Shown in pieces: positions 8,385-14,430 of a stretch of 19,608 nucleotides of DNA; the stretch's first letter is position 1; every line of letters begins with the position of its first letter. The DNA comes from DASWUD01 sp036401755 (GTDB lineage Bacteria; Pseudomonadota; Gammaproteobacteria; Thiohalomonadales; Thiohalomonadaceae). The notes under the pieces were generated by a model. It was not told where the DNA came from. It saw only the letters and a list, made by a program, of their open reading frames with translations, and made no database searches. The position numbers were made by a program, and so were the translations under genes. Location of the stretch: positions 1 through 19,608 of the forward strand of contig DASWUD010000270.1 of NCBI GenBank assembly GCA_036401755.1, in the 5' to 3' direction.

Positions 8385-9323
8385 TTATTGCTGCTGCCAG
8401 TAGTCGCCTTTGACCTGGCCACCGGCGGTTGCACTCAGTGCCTTTTTGATGGCTTCCGGCGATTCGACGATGTTCATGAAGCTGTTGGACCCCATCATCG
8501 ACAAGTCTGGGAAGTTGATGGCGATACGGAAACGGGCATAGAGCGCGTAGACATCCTTGCCAGAGACCAGAATCTCATAAGGCAGGTGCGCGGTCGATTT
8601 GGGGGACTTGAAGTCGATGACACCCATGACGTATTCATCGCTCATGTATTTGTCGCCCCCTTCAGGCTTCTTCATGCTAACACCGAAGACCGTTTCCTGT
8701 TTGCCGGGAATGTTGATGCGATAAACCTGACCGACGCCGCCCAGCTTCTTGGCTAGGTTCTCAGAGACGATCTTGACCGCCTCCTCGTAGCTCTTGTGGC
8801 TGGCGAGACGGTGGGCGTCCACGTCATCGAAATACTCCATGCCGAACATATAGTGGTACTTGCGCAGCTTGCGATCATTCAATCCCTTCTCGGAACCGAA
8901 CTCCTGCTGGGCGCCCAGTGCGCTTTCGAGCTGCTTGGCCACATCAGCCAGATCCCCCTTCATGCGGTAGGCGGCAGCCATATAGGTTGGATTGGTATAG
9001 GAGACCTCGATGTCATCACCATTCTTGGTGACCGAAACACGCTGTGCCGCCCCATAGCCACCGAAGTTGGACTGGCCAGCGTTCTGCTTCAGCGCGTCAT
9101 TGGTGATGGCGATCACCACGGCGTCCTTGTAGGGCACATAGTCACCGGCAATGGCGAAGCCTGCAGCTGACAACTTCTGCTTCACCTCGGCAGCTACTGC
9201 AGTGACTTCACCCTTGGTCTTGTAGGCGAGCACAAACGGTTTCATCTTGTCGCTCGCCGCCTGCACTGTCACGGCCACGGCCAGCAAAGCCAGCGCCGCT
9301 ACCATCTTGCGTAATACGTTCAT
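8385..9323 (-). CDS. Secreted/periplasmic protein of unknown function (possibly DUF302-like)
   Basis: I do not recognise this 312-residue protein. The ATG at 9323 has a GAGGGG ribosome site and opens a clear Sec signal peptide (MNVLRKMVAALALLAVAVTVQA, cleavage near 22-23); the longer open frame upstream to 9416 has no such logic. There is no lipobox cysteine and no cysteine anywhere in the protein. The mature part looks two-domained: about 28-140 and about 155-300. Each has an amphipathic helix followed by strands, for example GEVTAVAAEVKQKLSAAGF (38-56) and SYEEAVKIVSENLAKKLGG (178-196), spacing that recalls DUF302-type alpha/beta folds. The C-terminal half has HLPYEILVSGKDVYALYARF (246-265). 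It lies 123 bases after the fadL-like gene but has its own terminator. Function is open; position suggests an envelope role linked to sulfur metabolism or to the FadL channel. Confidence 0.8.
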   Translation of the reverse strand: MNVLRKMVAALALLAVAVTVQAASDKMKPFVLAYKTKGEVTAVAAEVKQKLSAAGFAIAGDYVPYKDAVVIAITNDALKQNAGQSNFGGYGAAQRVSVTKNGDDIEVSYTNPTYMAAAYRMKGDLADVAKQLESALGAQQEFGSEKGLNDRKLRKYHYMFGMEYFDDVDAHRLASHKSYEEAVKIVSENLAKKLGGVGQVYRINIPGKQETVFGVSMKKPEGGDKYMSDEYVMGVIDFKSPKSTAHLPYEILVSGKDVYALYARFRIAINFPDLSMMGSNSFMNIVESPEAIKKALSATAGGQVKGDYWQQQ

Positions 9324-9372
9324 TGTGAATTCCCCTCGCACTGGTTCGGTGCATAACTCGTATTTTTTCCAT

Positions 9373-9410
9373 GAAAAACGGGACAGAAAGCGTGTGCCTG
9401 CTGTCCCGTT
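9373..9410 (-). terminator. Rho-independent terminator after the FadL-family gene
   Basis: On the minus strand a 10-bp perfect stem (AACGGGACAG / CTGTCCCGTT), with a 14-base loop, runs into TTTTTC. It lies between the fadL-family stop at 9447 and the next gene start at 9323. The downstream gene is therefore either read by read-through or has a promoter in the roughly 50 bases left. Confidence 0.75.
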
Positions 9411-9446
9411 GATCACTCTAACACCATGCTTCCAAAAAAGCCGTGT

Positions 9447-10820
9447 TTAGAACTTGTGGCTATACATCAGCTGCCAGTTCATCTGGCTGTGCGAAATGGT
9501 GTTGCCATCGGCAGCGGTTACCTTCATCTCGGGTACATAGACCAAGGAGAAATTCACCGCCTGCGCCGTATTGATGTCATAACCCAGACCCGCGGTGTAG
9601 TGGCTCCTGACGATGGCGGGGAAGAGCGGATTGACGGTTTCGTCCGGCACCGGATTGTCGGCACGGTTGATACCGACGCGGCCGGTCATTTCCTGGGTAA
9701 GCTTGTAGGCGGCACCGAGCTGGATGACCGTCTGGTCTTCCCAGTTCTGCGGCATGGTGACGTCCAGGGTCTGTCCGTTGAGTCCCATCGCGGTGTTTGC
9801 GCTACCGGAGTCGGCGGTGAAGGTCATCTTGAAGTCCTCCATCACCCCGGACCAGCCGATCTGCTTGACATCAGCCACCACCATCAGCTTATCCATGGCC
9901 TGCCAGGACACGCCGAGGGCGAAGGTCTGCGGCCACTGGAAATCCTTGACGGTAACCTTGCCGGTAACCGGTATGGCAGGGGCAACCCCCATGGGGGTGT
10001 TGACATTGTAGAAGGTCATGGTGGCGCTCGAATCACCGGTCTCCAGGTCGCTCATGGCGGTCTTGCCCTGGTAGTTGAAGCCCACCGTCAATGCCGGCAT
10101 CACCTTGTAGGTCAGACCAAGTTTGGGGGCAAAACCGGCCCCCTTGGCCTCACCCTTGAAATCACTGCCGTCGGAAAAATCGAAACGGCCATAAGTATTG
10201 GCGGTCATCATGGAAGGCAACATGGCTGCCATCGTACCGCCGCTCACCATCCCCGCGAGCATGGAGCCCGGCGCCGTCATCTGCAGGTCCATGCTGGCCC
10301 ACACGTAGTCGAGGCTGCCGCCCACGGTCAATTCGTTATTGACGTTATAGGCCAGCGGGATGATGAAGCGGCCGACGCCCACTTCGGAGCGATCCGTGCC
10401 AGCCTTGCCGTCCGGCAGCATGATGTCGTACTCGGTACCCATGCCACCCTGGGCGAAGACACCGGCACCGTAGGCCAGGCTGCCGCTCTTGTTGGCCCAG
10501 CCGATGGCCGGCATCAGGAACTGGGTCGCCGTGGAATCACCACTCTGGGTGCCGCCCTGGGTATAGGCATCCGAATGAACATCGGGAGAGAGTACGCCAA
10601 TCGCCACGTCAATGCGGTTACCCTCCTCGGCCAGACCGAGGGTGGCTGCGTTGTTGGCCATGGCGGCGGTGCCGTTGTCATAGGCCATGGAGGCGCCGCC
10701 CATGGAGGTGGCGATGGGGCCGTAGCCTTCCATATTCATACCGTTGGTGGCGAAGGCGGAAAGGGGGGCATAAAGGGCTGCTGATACAGCGACAGCCAAC
10801 AGACGCTTGGTTGTTATCAT
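9447..10820 (-). CDS. FadL/OmpP1/TodX-family outer-membrane channel
   Basis: Outer-membrane beta-barrel of the FadL family, which lets hydrophobic compounds (long-chain fatty acids, aromatics) enter through a lateral opening. The 457-residue protein starts with a signal peptide cleaved near AFA|TNG. Next comes the family N-terminal hatch segment GMNMEGYGPIATSMGGASMA and the DNGTAAMANNAATLGL block (about 48-63). The chain is rich in alternating strands and ends in the aromatic C-terminus YSHKF expected for a BAM substrate. A GAGGAG ribosome site precedes the ATG, and a near-consensus promoter lies about 100 bases upstream. It sits between dsrE2 and an unrecognised periplasmic protein. The substrate cannot be read from sequence; fatty acids are the family default, and a role in hydrophobic sulfur handling is only inference from context. 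Confidence 0.92.
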   Translation of the reverse strand: MITTKRLLAVAVSAALYAPLSAFATNGMNMEGYGPIATSMGGASMAYDNGTAAMANNAATLGLAEEGNRIDVAIGVLSPDVHSDAYTQGGTQSGDSTATQFLMPAIGWANKSGSLAYGAGVFAQGGMGTEYDIMLPDGKAGTDRSEVGVGRFIIPLAYNVNNELTVGGSLDYVWASMDLQMTAPGSMLAGMVSGGTMAAMLPSMMTANTYGRFDFSDGSDFKGEAKGAGFAPKLGLTYKVMPALTVGFNYQGKTAMSDLETGDSSATMTFYNVNTPMGVAPAIPVTGKVTVKDFQWPQTFALGVSWQAMDKLMVVADVKQIGWSGVMEDFKMTFTADSGSANTAMGLNGQTLDVTMPQNWEDQTVIQLGAAYKLTQEMTGRVGINRADNPVPDETVNPLFPAIVRSHYTAGLGYDINTAQAVNFSLVYVPEMKVTAADGNTISHSQMNWQLMYSHKF

Positions 10821-10916
10821 GTGTTTCTCCTCGCAGGTGTGATGAATTCGATTTATTTATAGTTGATAGAACGAATCATATCGATCTACTTATCTTGTAT
10901 TGTTTACTCGCCCGTT

Positions 10917-10945
10917 ACGATATTGAGCGGCTCGATCGGTGTCAA
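10917..10945 (-). promoter_or_regulatory. Candidate sigma-70 promoter of the FadL-family gene
   Basis: On the minus strand there is a perfect -35 TTGACA (10945-10940), a 17-base spacer and a -10 TATCGT (10922-10917; four of six matches). Transcription would begin near 10910, leaving a leader of about 90 bases before the ATG at 10820. An imperfect inverted repeat lies just upstream of the -35. Confidence 0.5.
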
Positions 10946-11020
10946 CAAGCTTCAATATTTCAGCAAGTTGTAATATTCACGCCACGTTGATCGTTAATCG
11001 TCTGCGCGAACACTCCACCG

Positions 11021-11048
11021 CCTGAAAAAAACACGCCTGTTTTTCAGG
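11021..11048. other. A/T-rich hairpin upstream of the fadL promoter
   Basis: CCTGAAAAA (11021-11029) pairs with TTTTTCAGG (11040-11048). The inner bases can also pair (AAAACA with TGTTTT around CGCC), so nearly the whole 28-base element folds with a two-base bulge. It lies about 70 bases beyond the dsrE2 terminator. It may be a back-up terminator or a protein site; the lack of a clean T-tract after the stem leaves this open. Confidence 0.4.
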
Positions 11049-11120
11049 GTTCCCAAGTATCCCCTGTTCTTCTCTATTTCACTTGCAAACAGCGTGTGAG
11101 ATGGGATTTTTTTGACAGGC

Positions 11121-11152
11121 AAAAAAAATCCCCCGCAAGCGGGGGATTTTTT
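11121..11152 (-). terminator. Rho-independent terminator of the rhd-tusA-dsrE2 operon
   Basis: A 12-bp stem (AAAAAATCCCCC / GGGGGATTTTTT, 11123-11134 with 11141-11152) has a 6-base loop and a long T run on the minus strand. It lies 20 bases after the dsrE2 stop. Confidence 0.92.
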
Positions 11153-11172
11153 CATCACATCAACTGAGGTGA

Positions 11173-11682
11173 TTACATGTAGAGGCAGATATCCGATTCG
11201 CCAGCGAATTCGAAGAACTTCGCGGCACCGGCATACTCCATGCCATCGATGAAATCAGCGTGGCTGAAGCCGAACAGTTCCACAGTCATCTGGCAGGCGA
11301 TGAACTTCACTTCGGCCTCCTGGCTGAGCTCACGCAGCTCCGCGATGGTGGCCACGCCGTTATTGGCGATGGTCTTCTTCATCAGCGCGGTGGCGAGGGA
11401 CTCGAAACCGGGAATGTTGGCCTGAATGAGGTTCGGAATGTTCCAGTTGATACCACGGAACCATTTCGGGCCAAAGGGCATCTTCATCGGCATACCGGGA
11501 TTGCCCAGCGGGCTGACCTTGAGGCCACTGAGATCCTTGCGCACCAATTGCAGTCCGTAGAAGGTGAAGAAGATCTGGACTTCGTACCCCAGCGCAGCGG
11601 CGGTGGAGGCAAGGATGAACGGTGGGTAGGCCCAGTCGAGGGTCCCCTTGGTCGCGATAATGGCAAGTTTCTTCTGTGACAT
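11173..11682 (-). CDS. dsrE2: DsrE2-type sulfur carrier protein
   Basis: Member of the DsrE/DsrF/DrsE-like fold family acting in cytoplasmic persulfide transfer during sulfur oxidation. The 169-residue protein has the N-terminal alpha/beta start KKLAIIATKGTLDWAYPPF (4-22), a middle amphipathic NPGMPMKMPFGPKWF region (61-75) and the family core EVKFIACQMTVELFG (124-138). C130 is the expected persulfide-carrying residue; the only other cysteine is C166, three residues from the C-terminus. Being third after rhodanese and tusA reproduces the rhd-tusA-dsrE2 order known from purple sulfur bacteria and Acidithiobacillus, where sulfane sulfur is handed from Rhd to TusA to DsrE2. The subtype and the final acceptor (sHdr or reverse Dsr) cannot be told from this window. 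Confidence 0.9.
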   Translation of the reverse strand: MSQKKLAIIATKGTLDWAYPPFILASTAAALGYEVQIFFTFYGLQLVRKDLSGLKVSPLGNPGMPMKMPFGPKWFRGINWNIPNLIQANIPGFESLATALMKKTIANNGVATIAELRELSQEAEVKFIACQMTVELFGFSHADFIDGMEYAGAAKFFEFAGESDICLYM

Positions 11683-11714
11683 TCCGGTTTCCCCTCTATT
11701 GCTTATAGTTGTTA

Positions 11715-11945
11715 TCAGGCCTTCTTGATCATGAATACGAACTTGCCGCCTTCCTCGCCGGAAGAGAGCAGGGTATTGCCGGTCTGCTTGGCGAAGGCTT
11801 CAAAATCCTTAACTGAGCCCGGGTCGGTGGCAACGATACGCAACGTCTGGCCGGAAGCCATGCCGCCCAGGGTCTTCTTGGCACGCAGGATGGGCAGCGG
11901 GCAGTTGAGGCCGGATGCGTCGAGTTCTTGGTCGAAGTTTGCCAT
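11715..11945 (-). CDS. tusA: Sulfur carrier protein TusA
   Basis: Small cytoplasmic persulfide carrier. The 76 residues contain the defining CPLP motif with active-site C15 (DASGLNCPLPILRAKK), a glycine-rich turn, the IVATDPGSVKDFEAFAKQTGN stretch and a final FVFMIKKA strand, all typical of the TusA/SirA fold. In heterotrophs TusA serves tRNA thiolation. In sulfur oxidisers with this neighbourhood it is a central hub moving sulfane sulfur toward oxidation (family knowledge). An AGAGGAG ribosome site precedes the ATG, and dsrE2 follows 32 bases later. A 195-base gap with two hairpins separates it from the rhodanese gene. Confidence 0.96.
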   Translation of the reverse strand: MANFDQELDASGLNCPLPILRAKKTLGGMASGQTLRIVATDPGSVKDFEAFAKQTGNTLLSSGEEGGKFVFMIKKA

Positions 11946-12140
11946 TTATGTTCTCCTCTGGGCTACGTTTGCTAGATAAAGACCAGACCGTCAATCAGGT
12001 CTGGCCGGATAAGAAATGAAGGATGCTCTTATATGCCAAGTGAATCGGGAAAGCAAGCGCCGGGGCAGGCGCCACTGCCCCGGCGGCATGTGTCAGAGGG
12101 TGTATTTTCCCTAAGAAAATCAGCTTGCTGAGATAGGAAG
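11946..12140 (-). other. Structured gap between rhodanese and tusA (two hairpins)
   Basis: No gene lies here, although the flanking genes probably share a transcript. Two stems are present. A perfect 11-bp GC-rich stem (CGCCGGGGCAG at 12058-12068 with CTGCCCCGGCG at 12075-12085, 6-base loop) comes first in transcription. A 9-bp stem with one G-U pair (11981-11989 with 11998-12006) follows, and is itself followed by TTTATCT on the minus strand. Neither has a long T-tract, so partial termination or mRNA stabilisation upstream of tusA-dsrE2 is more likely than a full stop. Confidence 0.5.
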
Positions 12141-12467
12141 TCAGGCAATGGCCAGACCATGCTGTGCCCAGGCGATGATGCCACCGCGCAGGTTGTAGAC
12201 GTTGCTCTTGCCCTGTGCTTCGACAAAGGCGCACGCCTGCGCGGAGCGGGCGCCGGAGCGGCAGTAGAGCACGACCTTCTTATCGGCAGGGATGCGGTCG
12301 AGTTGCAACGGCAGCAGGTGCAGCGGCAGAGGCTCTGCGCCGGGGATGGCTCCCTGGGCGATCTCGGCGGGGCTGCGCACGTCGATGAGGTGGATGTTTT
12401 CGCGCTCCTCACTCAGCAGTTGCTGAAGCTCGGCGACATCGATCTCCTTGACATTGAATCCGAACAT
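12141..12467 (-). CDS. rhd: Rhodanese-like sulfurtransferase
   Basis: Single-domain rhodanese that mobilises sulfane sulfur as a cysteine persulfide; cytoplasmic, since no signal peptide is present. The 108-residue protein has LIDVRSPAEIAQGAIPGA (27-44) and the active-site loop YCRSGARSAQAC (68-79) with catalytic C69, then NLRGGIIAWAQHGL at the C-terminus. A GTG at 12473 is in frame two codons upstream, but the GGAGGA ribosome site would be only a few bases from it. The ATG at 12467 has ideal spacing and is preferred. It is the first gene of rhd-tusA-dsrE2 and has its own promoter overlapped by a perfect palindrome. Confidence 0.93.
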   Translation of the reverse strand: MFGFNVKEIDVAELQQLLSEERENIHLIDVRSPAEIAQGAIPGAEPLPLHLLPLQLDRIPADKKVVLYCRSGARSAQACAFVEAQGKSNVYNLRGGIIAWAQHGLAIA

Positions 12468-12483
12468 AATCACTCCTCCAAAG

Positions 12484-12507
12484 GAATATTAGCATTAACT
12501 AATATTC
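12484..12507. promoter_or_regulatory. Perfect AT-rich inverted repeat, putative repressor operator of rhd-tusA-dsrE2
   Basis: GAATATTAG (12484-12492) and CTAATATTC (12499-12507) are exact reverse complements separated by six bases. The element covers the last four bases of the -10 box and the expected transcription start of the rhodanese promoter, and ends just before the ribosome site. This is where a dimeric repressor would block transcription. AT-rich inverted repeats are typical of ArsR-family persulfide sensors (BigR, SqrR, SoxR/YgaV type), but which regulator binds is inference; none is encoded in this window. Confidence 0.7.
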
Positions 12508-12532
12508 TAGTGGTGAATACTGACCATTTCAA
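12504..12532 (-). promoter_or_regulatory. Near-consensus sigma-70 promoter of rhd-tusA-dsrE2
   Basis: On the minus strand, -35 TTGAAA (12532-12527, five of six) and -10 TAGAAT (12509-12504, five of six) are separated by exactly 17 bases. The start would fall near 12497, inside the palindrome, leaving a leader of about 30 bases. Confidence 0.7.
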
Positions 12533-12628
12533 TGGGGGCAGGCCTGAAGAGGGATGGTGATAAACTTTCCTGGGTAGACGCTGTCCCATGTAAAACCTTC
12601 CCCGCCGGAAGCGGAGTCCTGTTCCCCT

Positions 12629-14143
12629 ATGAGCTCACTCGTCCACTCCTCCTCGCCTCGCGGCAGCCTTTCCAGGCTCAGCTACCGTTTCATCTGTTGC
12701 ACAGCCCTCCTGTTATTGGCCGGATGGGTAGTGGCTGGCACTGTTAACGTACAGGCAGCAACGGGCGAACTACCCGATATGGGTGACGCCTCCGCCACCT
12801 CCCTCACTCCCGAGCAGGAGGCGCGCATCGGCAAGCAGATGATGCGCAGCCTGCGCCGCGCCAACCTGGTCAATGACGATGCAGAACTCAACCAGTACAT
12901 TCAGTCGCTCGGCTACCGGCTGGCCGCCACCAGTGGCGACGTTCGTCAGCCGTTCACCTTCTTTATCGTCAACGACCCCGCCATCAATGCCTTTGCAATG
13001 CCCGGCGGATACATTGGCATCAACGCGGGACTCATCGTTGCCAGTGAGTCGGAAAACGAATTGGCCTCGGTGATGGCCCACGAAATCTCCCACATCACCC
13101 AGCGACATCTGGCACGCGGTTATGAGAAGGCCAGCAGCATGAACCTGCCGATGACAGCGGCGGTGATCGCTGCCATCATCCTTGGTGCCCACGACCCACA
13201 GGCCGGCCAGGCAGCACTCGCAGCCTCGATTGCTGGTAGCCAGCAGATGCAACTCGACTTTACCCGCGCCAATGAACATGAGGCCGATCGGGTCGGCATC
13301 CAGTTGCTGGCCCAGGCTGGCTTCGATCCACGCGGCATGGCGGCCTTTTTCCAGCGCCTGCAGAAGGAGATGCGCTACTACGGCAACGGCCTACCTGAAT
13401 TTCTCAGCACTCACCCGGTCACCACCACCCGTATCGCCGAGGCAGAGGATCGCGCCTCTCACTATCCGCCCGTAAACCTCCATAATAGCGACAGCTACTA
13501 CACTACCAGGGCACAGTTACGAGTTCTTCTGAGCCACGATGTCAATGAGCTGACGCCAAAAATCCGTGACAATATCGAGAAGGGCCGTTATGGCAACCTT
13601 TCGGAAGAGAGGTTCGCTCTCGCACTGGCCCTCCAGGCGACTGGCAAATACCCCGAGGCGCGCACCCTGTTGCAGTCGCTCCTCAAGCAGTCGCCCGGGC
13701 GTATCGCCTATCTACATGCCCTGGCACAGACGGAGATTCGGGCCGGGAAAATCAAGGAGGCACTGGAACTCTATCACGGTGCTCTTGACCTCTATCCCGG
13801 CAATATCGAATTGACTCTCTCTTATGCCGCCGCTTTGTTACAGGCCAATCAGCCGGGTAAGGCCGCTGAGCAGATGCTCGCCTTCACTCGCACCCATCCG
13901 CAGATGGCCCAAGGATTCCGCTTACTTGCCCAGGCACAAAGCGCGCTCGGAAACGAGGCCGCGAGCCATGAAGCCTACGCCGAACACTACGCCCTGCACG
14001 ATGAGTATCACAGCGCGATCGATCAGCTGAATCTCGCCCGCCTCGTCAAGGGCAGCGATTTTTATCAGATGTCACGCATCGAGGCACGCCTAACCCAACT
14101 CCAACAGCTTGAGCAACAACAGAAGCTTGATGCGATGGAATAA
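12629..14143 (+). CDS. bepA: BepA-type periplasmic M48 metalloprotease with TPR domain
   Basis: Periplasmic zinc protease/chaperone that assists assembly, and degrades stalled forms, of outer-membrane proteins such as LptD. Of 504 residues, about 17-44 form a signal peptide. The M48 domain (about 58-280) has HEISH (151-155; catalytic E152), the third-ligand motif NEHEAD (215-220) and STHP (260-263) with the histidine that in E. coli BepA acts as an autoinhibitory switch. A tetratricopeptide-like helical region follows (about 315-480; ALALQATGKYPEARTLLQSL, ELYHGALDLYPGNIEL). The ATG has a GCGGAG ribosome site 12 bases upstream, slightly far but the best available. It is divergent from rhd. No sulfur function is evident; its neighbours may simply flank it. 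Confidence 0.93.
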   Translation: MSSLVHSSSPRGSLSRLSYRFICCTALLLLAGWVVAGTVNVQAATGELPDMGDASATSLTPEQEARIGKQMMRSLRRANLVNDDAELNQYIQSLGYRLAATSGDVRQPFTFFIVNDPAINAFAMPGGYIGINAGLIVASESENELASVMAHEISHITQRHLARGYEKASSMNLPMTAAVIAAIILGAHDPQAGQAALAASIAGSQQMQLDFTRANEHEADRVGIQLLAQAGFDPRGMAAFFQRLQKEMRYYGNGLPEFLSTHPVTTTRIAEAEDRASHYPPVNLHNSDSYYTTRAQLRVLLSHDVNELTPKIRDNIEKGRYGNLSEERFALALALQATGKYPEARTLLQSLLKQSPGRIAYLHALAQTEIRAGKIKEALELYHGALDLYPGNIELTLSYAAALLQANQPGKAAEQMLAFTRTHPQMAQGFRLLAQAQSALGNEAASHEAYAEHYALHDEYHSAIDQLNLARLVKGSDFYQMSRIEARLTQLQQLEQQQKLDAME

Positions 14144-14205
14144 ACCACCCCCCTTGCTGCATCATAACTTGGCGTGAAGTAGCAACTGCATTGCGCAGTG
14201 CTGAG

Positions 14206-14229
14206 CAAATTAAGCACACGCTAATATTT
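14206..14229. promoter_or_regulatory. Imperfect inverted repeat related to the rhodanese operator
   Basis: CAAATTAAG (14206-14214), six bases, then CTAATATTT (14221-14229). The right arm matches the rhodanese operator arm in eight of nine positions and the left arm in five of nine, with the same six-base spacing. It lies about 200 bases upstream of soxX. Similarity in AT-rich DNA can arise by chance, so this is tentative. Confidence 0.35.
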
Positions 14230-14277
14230 TCAACTGACTGGCGTCAGCTTATTTGTTCTTGCCATCGCTGCTCCATT

Positions 14278-14308
14278 CGGTATGCTTAAGTAGCACATTG
14301 GCATACCG
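14278..14308. repeat. 8-bp perfect inverted repeat in the sox leader
   Basis: CGGTATGC (14278-14285) and GCATACCG (14301-14308) are exact reverse complements separated by 15 bases, about 120 bases upstream of the soxX ATG. The arrangement suits either a regulator half-site pair about two helical turns apart (centre to centre 23 bases) or a hairpin in a long leader. I cannot assign a protein. Confidence 0.45.
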
Positions 14309-14430
14309 TTCTGGAGTAATGGAACAGGTCGAAGAAGGAAACTGCGACCATCATGTGTGCATCCAACAATAATGCAGTTGCAGCGACGCACTCATAATCC
14401 CGTAGCACGACCAACCCAGGAGGATGAAAT

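Larger units (their letters stand above)
10821..11172. other. Gap between dsrE2 and the fadL-like gene: promoter, hairpin, terminator
   Basis: This 352-base gap carries no gene. It holds the dsrE2 terminator (11121-11152), a further hairpin (11021-11048), an AT-rich imperfect inverted repeat (10955-10978), the candidate fadL promoter (10917-10945) and a leader of about 90 bases before the fadL ATG. Confidence 0.8.
14144..14430 (+). other. Upstream region of the sox operon
   Basis: 287 bases with no gene. From left to right it holds an AT-rich imperfect inverted repeat (14206-14229) resembling the rhodanese operator, a small CTGAC/GTCAG hairpin (14234-14247) followed by a T-rich stretch that could weakly end the bepA transcript, an 8-bp perfect inverted repeat (14278-14308), and an AGGAGG ribosome site at 14419-14424. 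I cannot place a convincing sigma-70 promoter for sox. Confidence 0.6.

Noticed and set aside
9426..10784. Long open frame on the plus strand across the fadL-family gene
   Set aside because: Antisense to a clear FadL-type barrel. The product is glycine/histidine-rich with no signal peptide or motif.
14191..14227. TTGCGC (14191) with TAATAT (14222) as a sox promoter
   Set aside because: The boxes are 25 bases apart, far from the 16-18 required, and the sequence at the proper -35 distance matches poorly.
14319..14372. Tiny open frame in the sox leader encoding MEQVEEGNCDHHVCIQQ
   Set aside because: A GGAG lies only two bases from the ATG, too close for efficient initiation, and 17 codons is within chance expectation. 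Conservation would be needed to revive it as a leader peptide.
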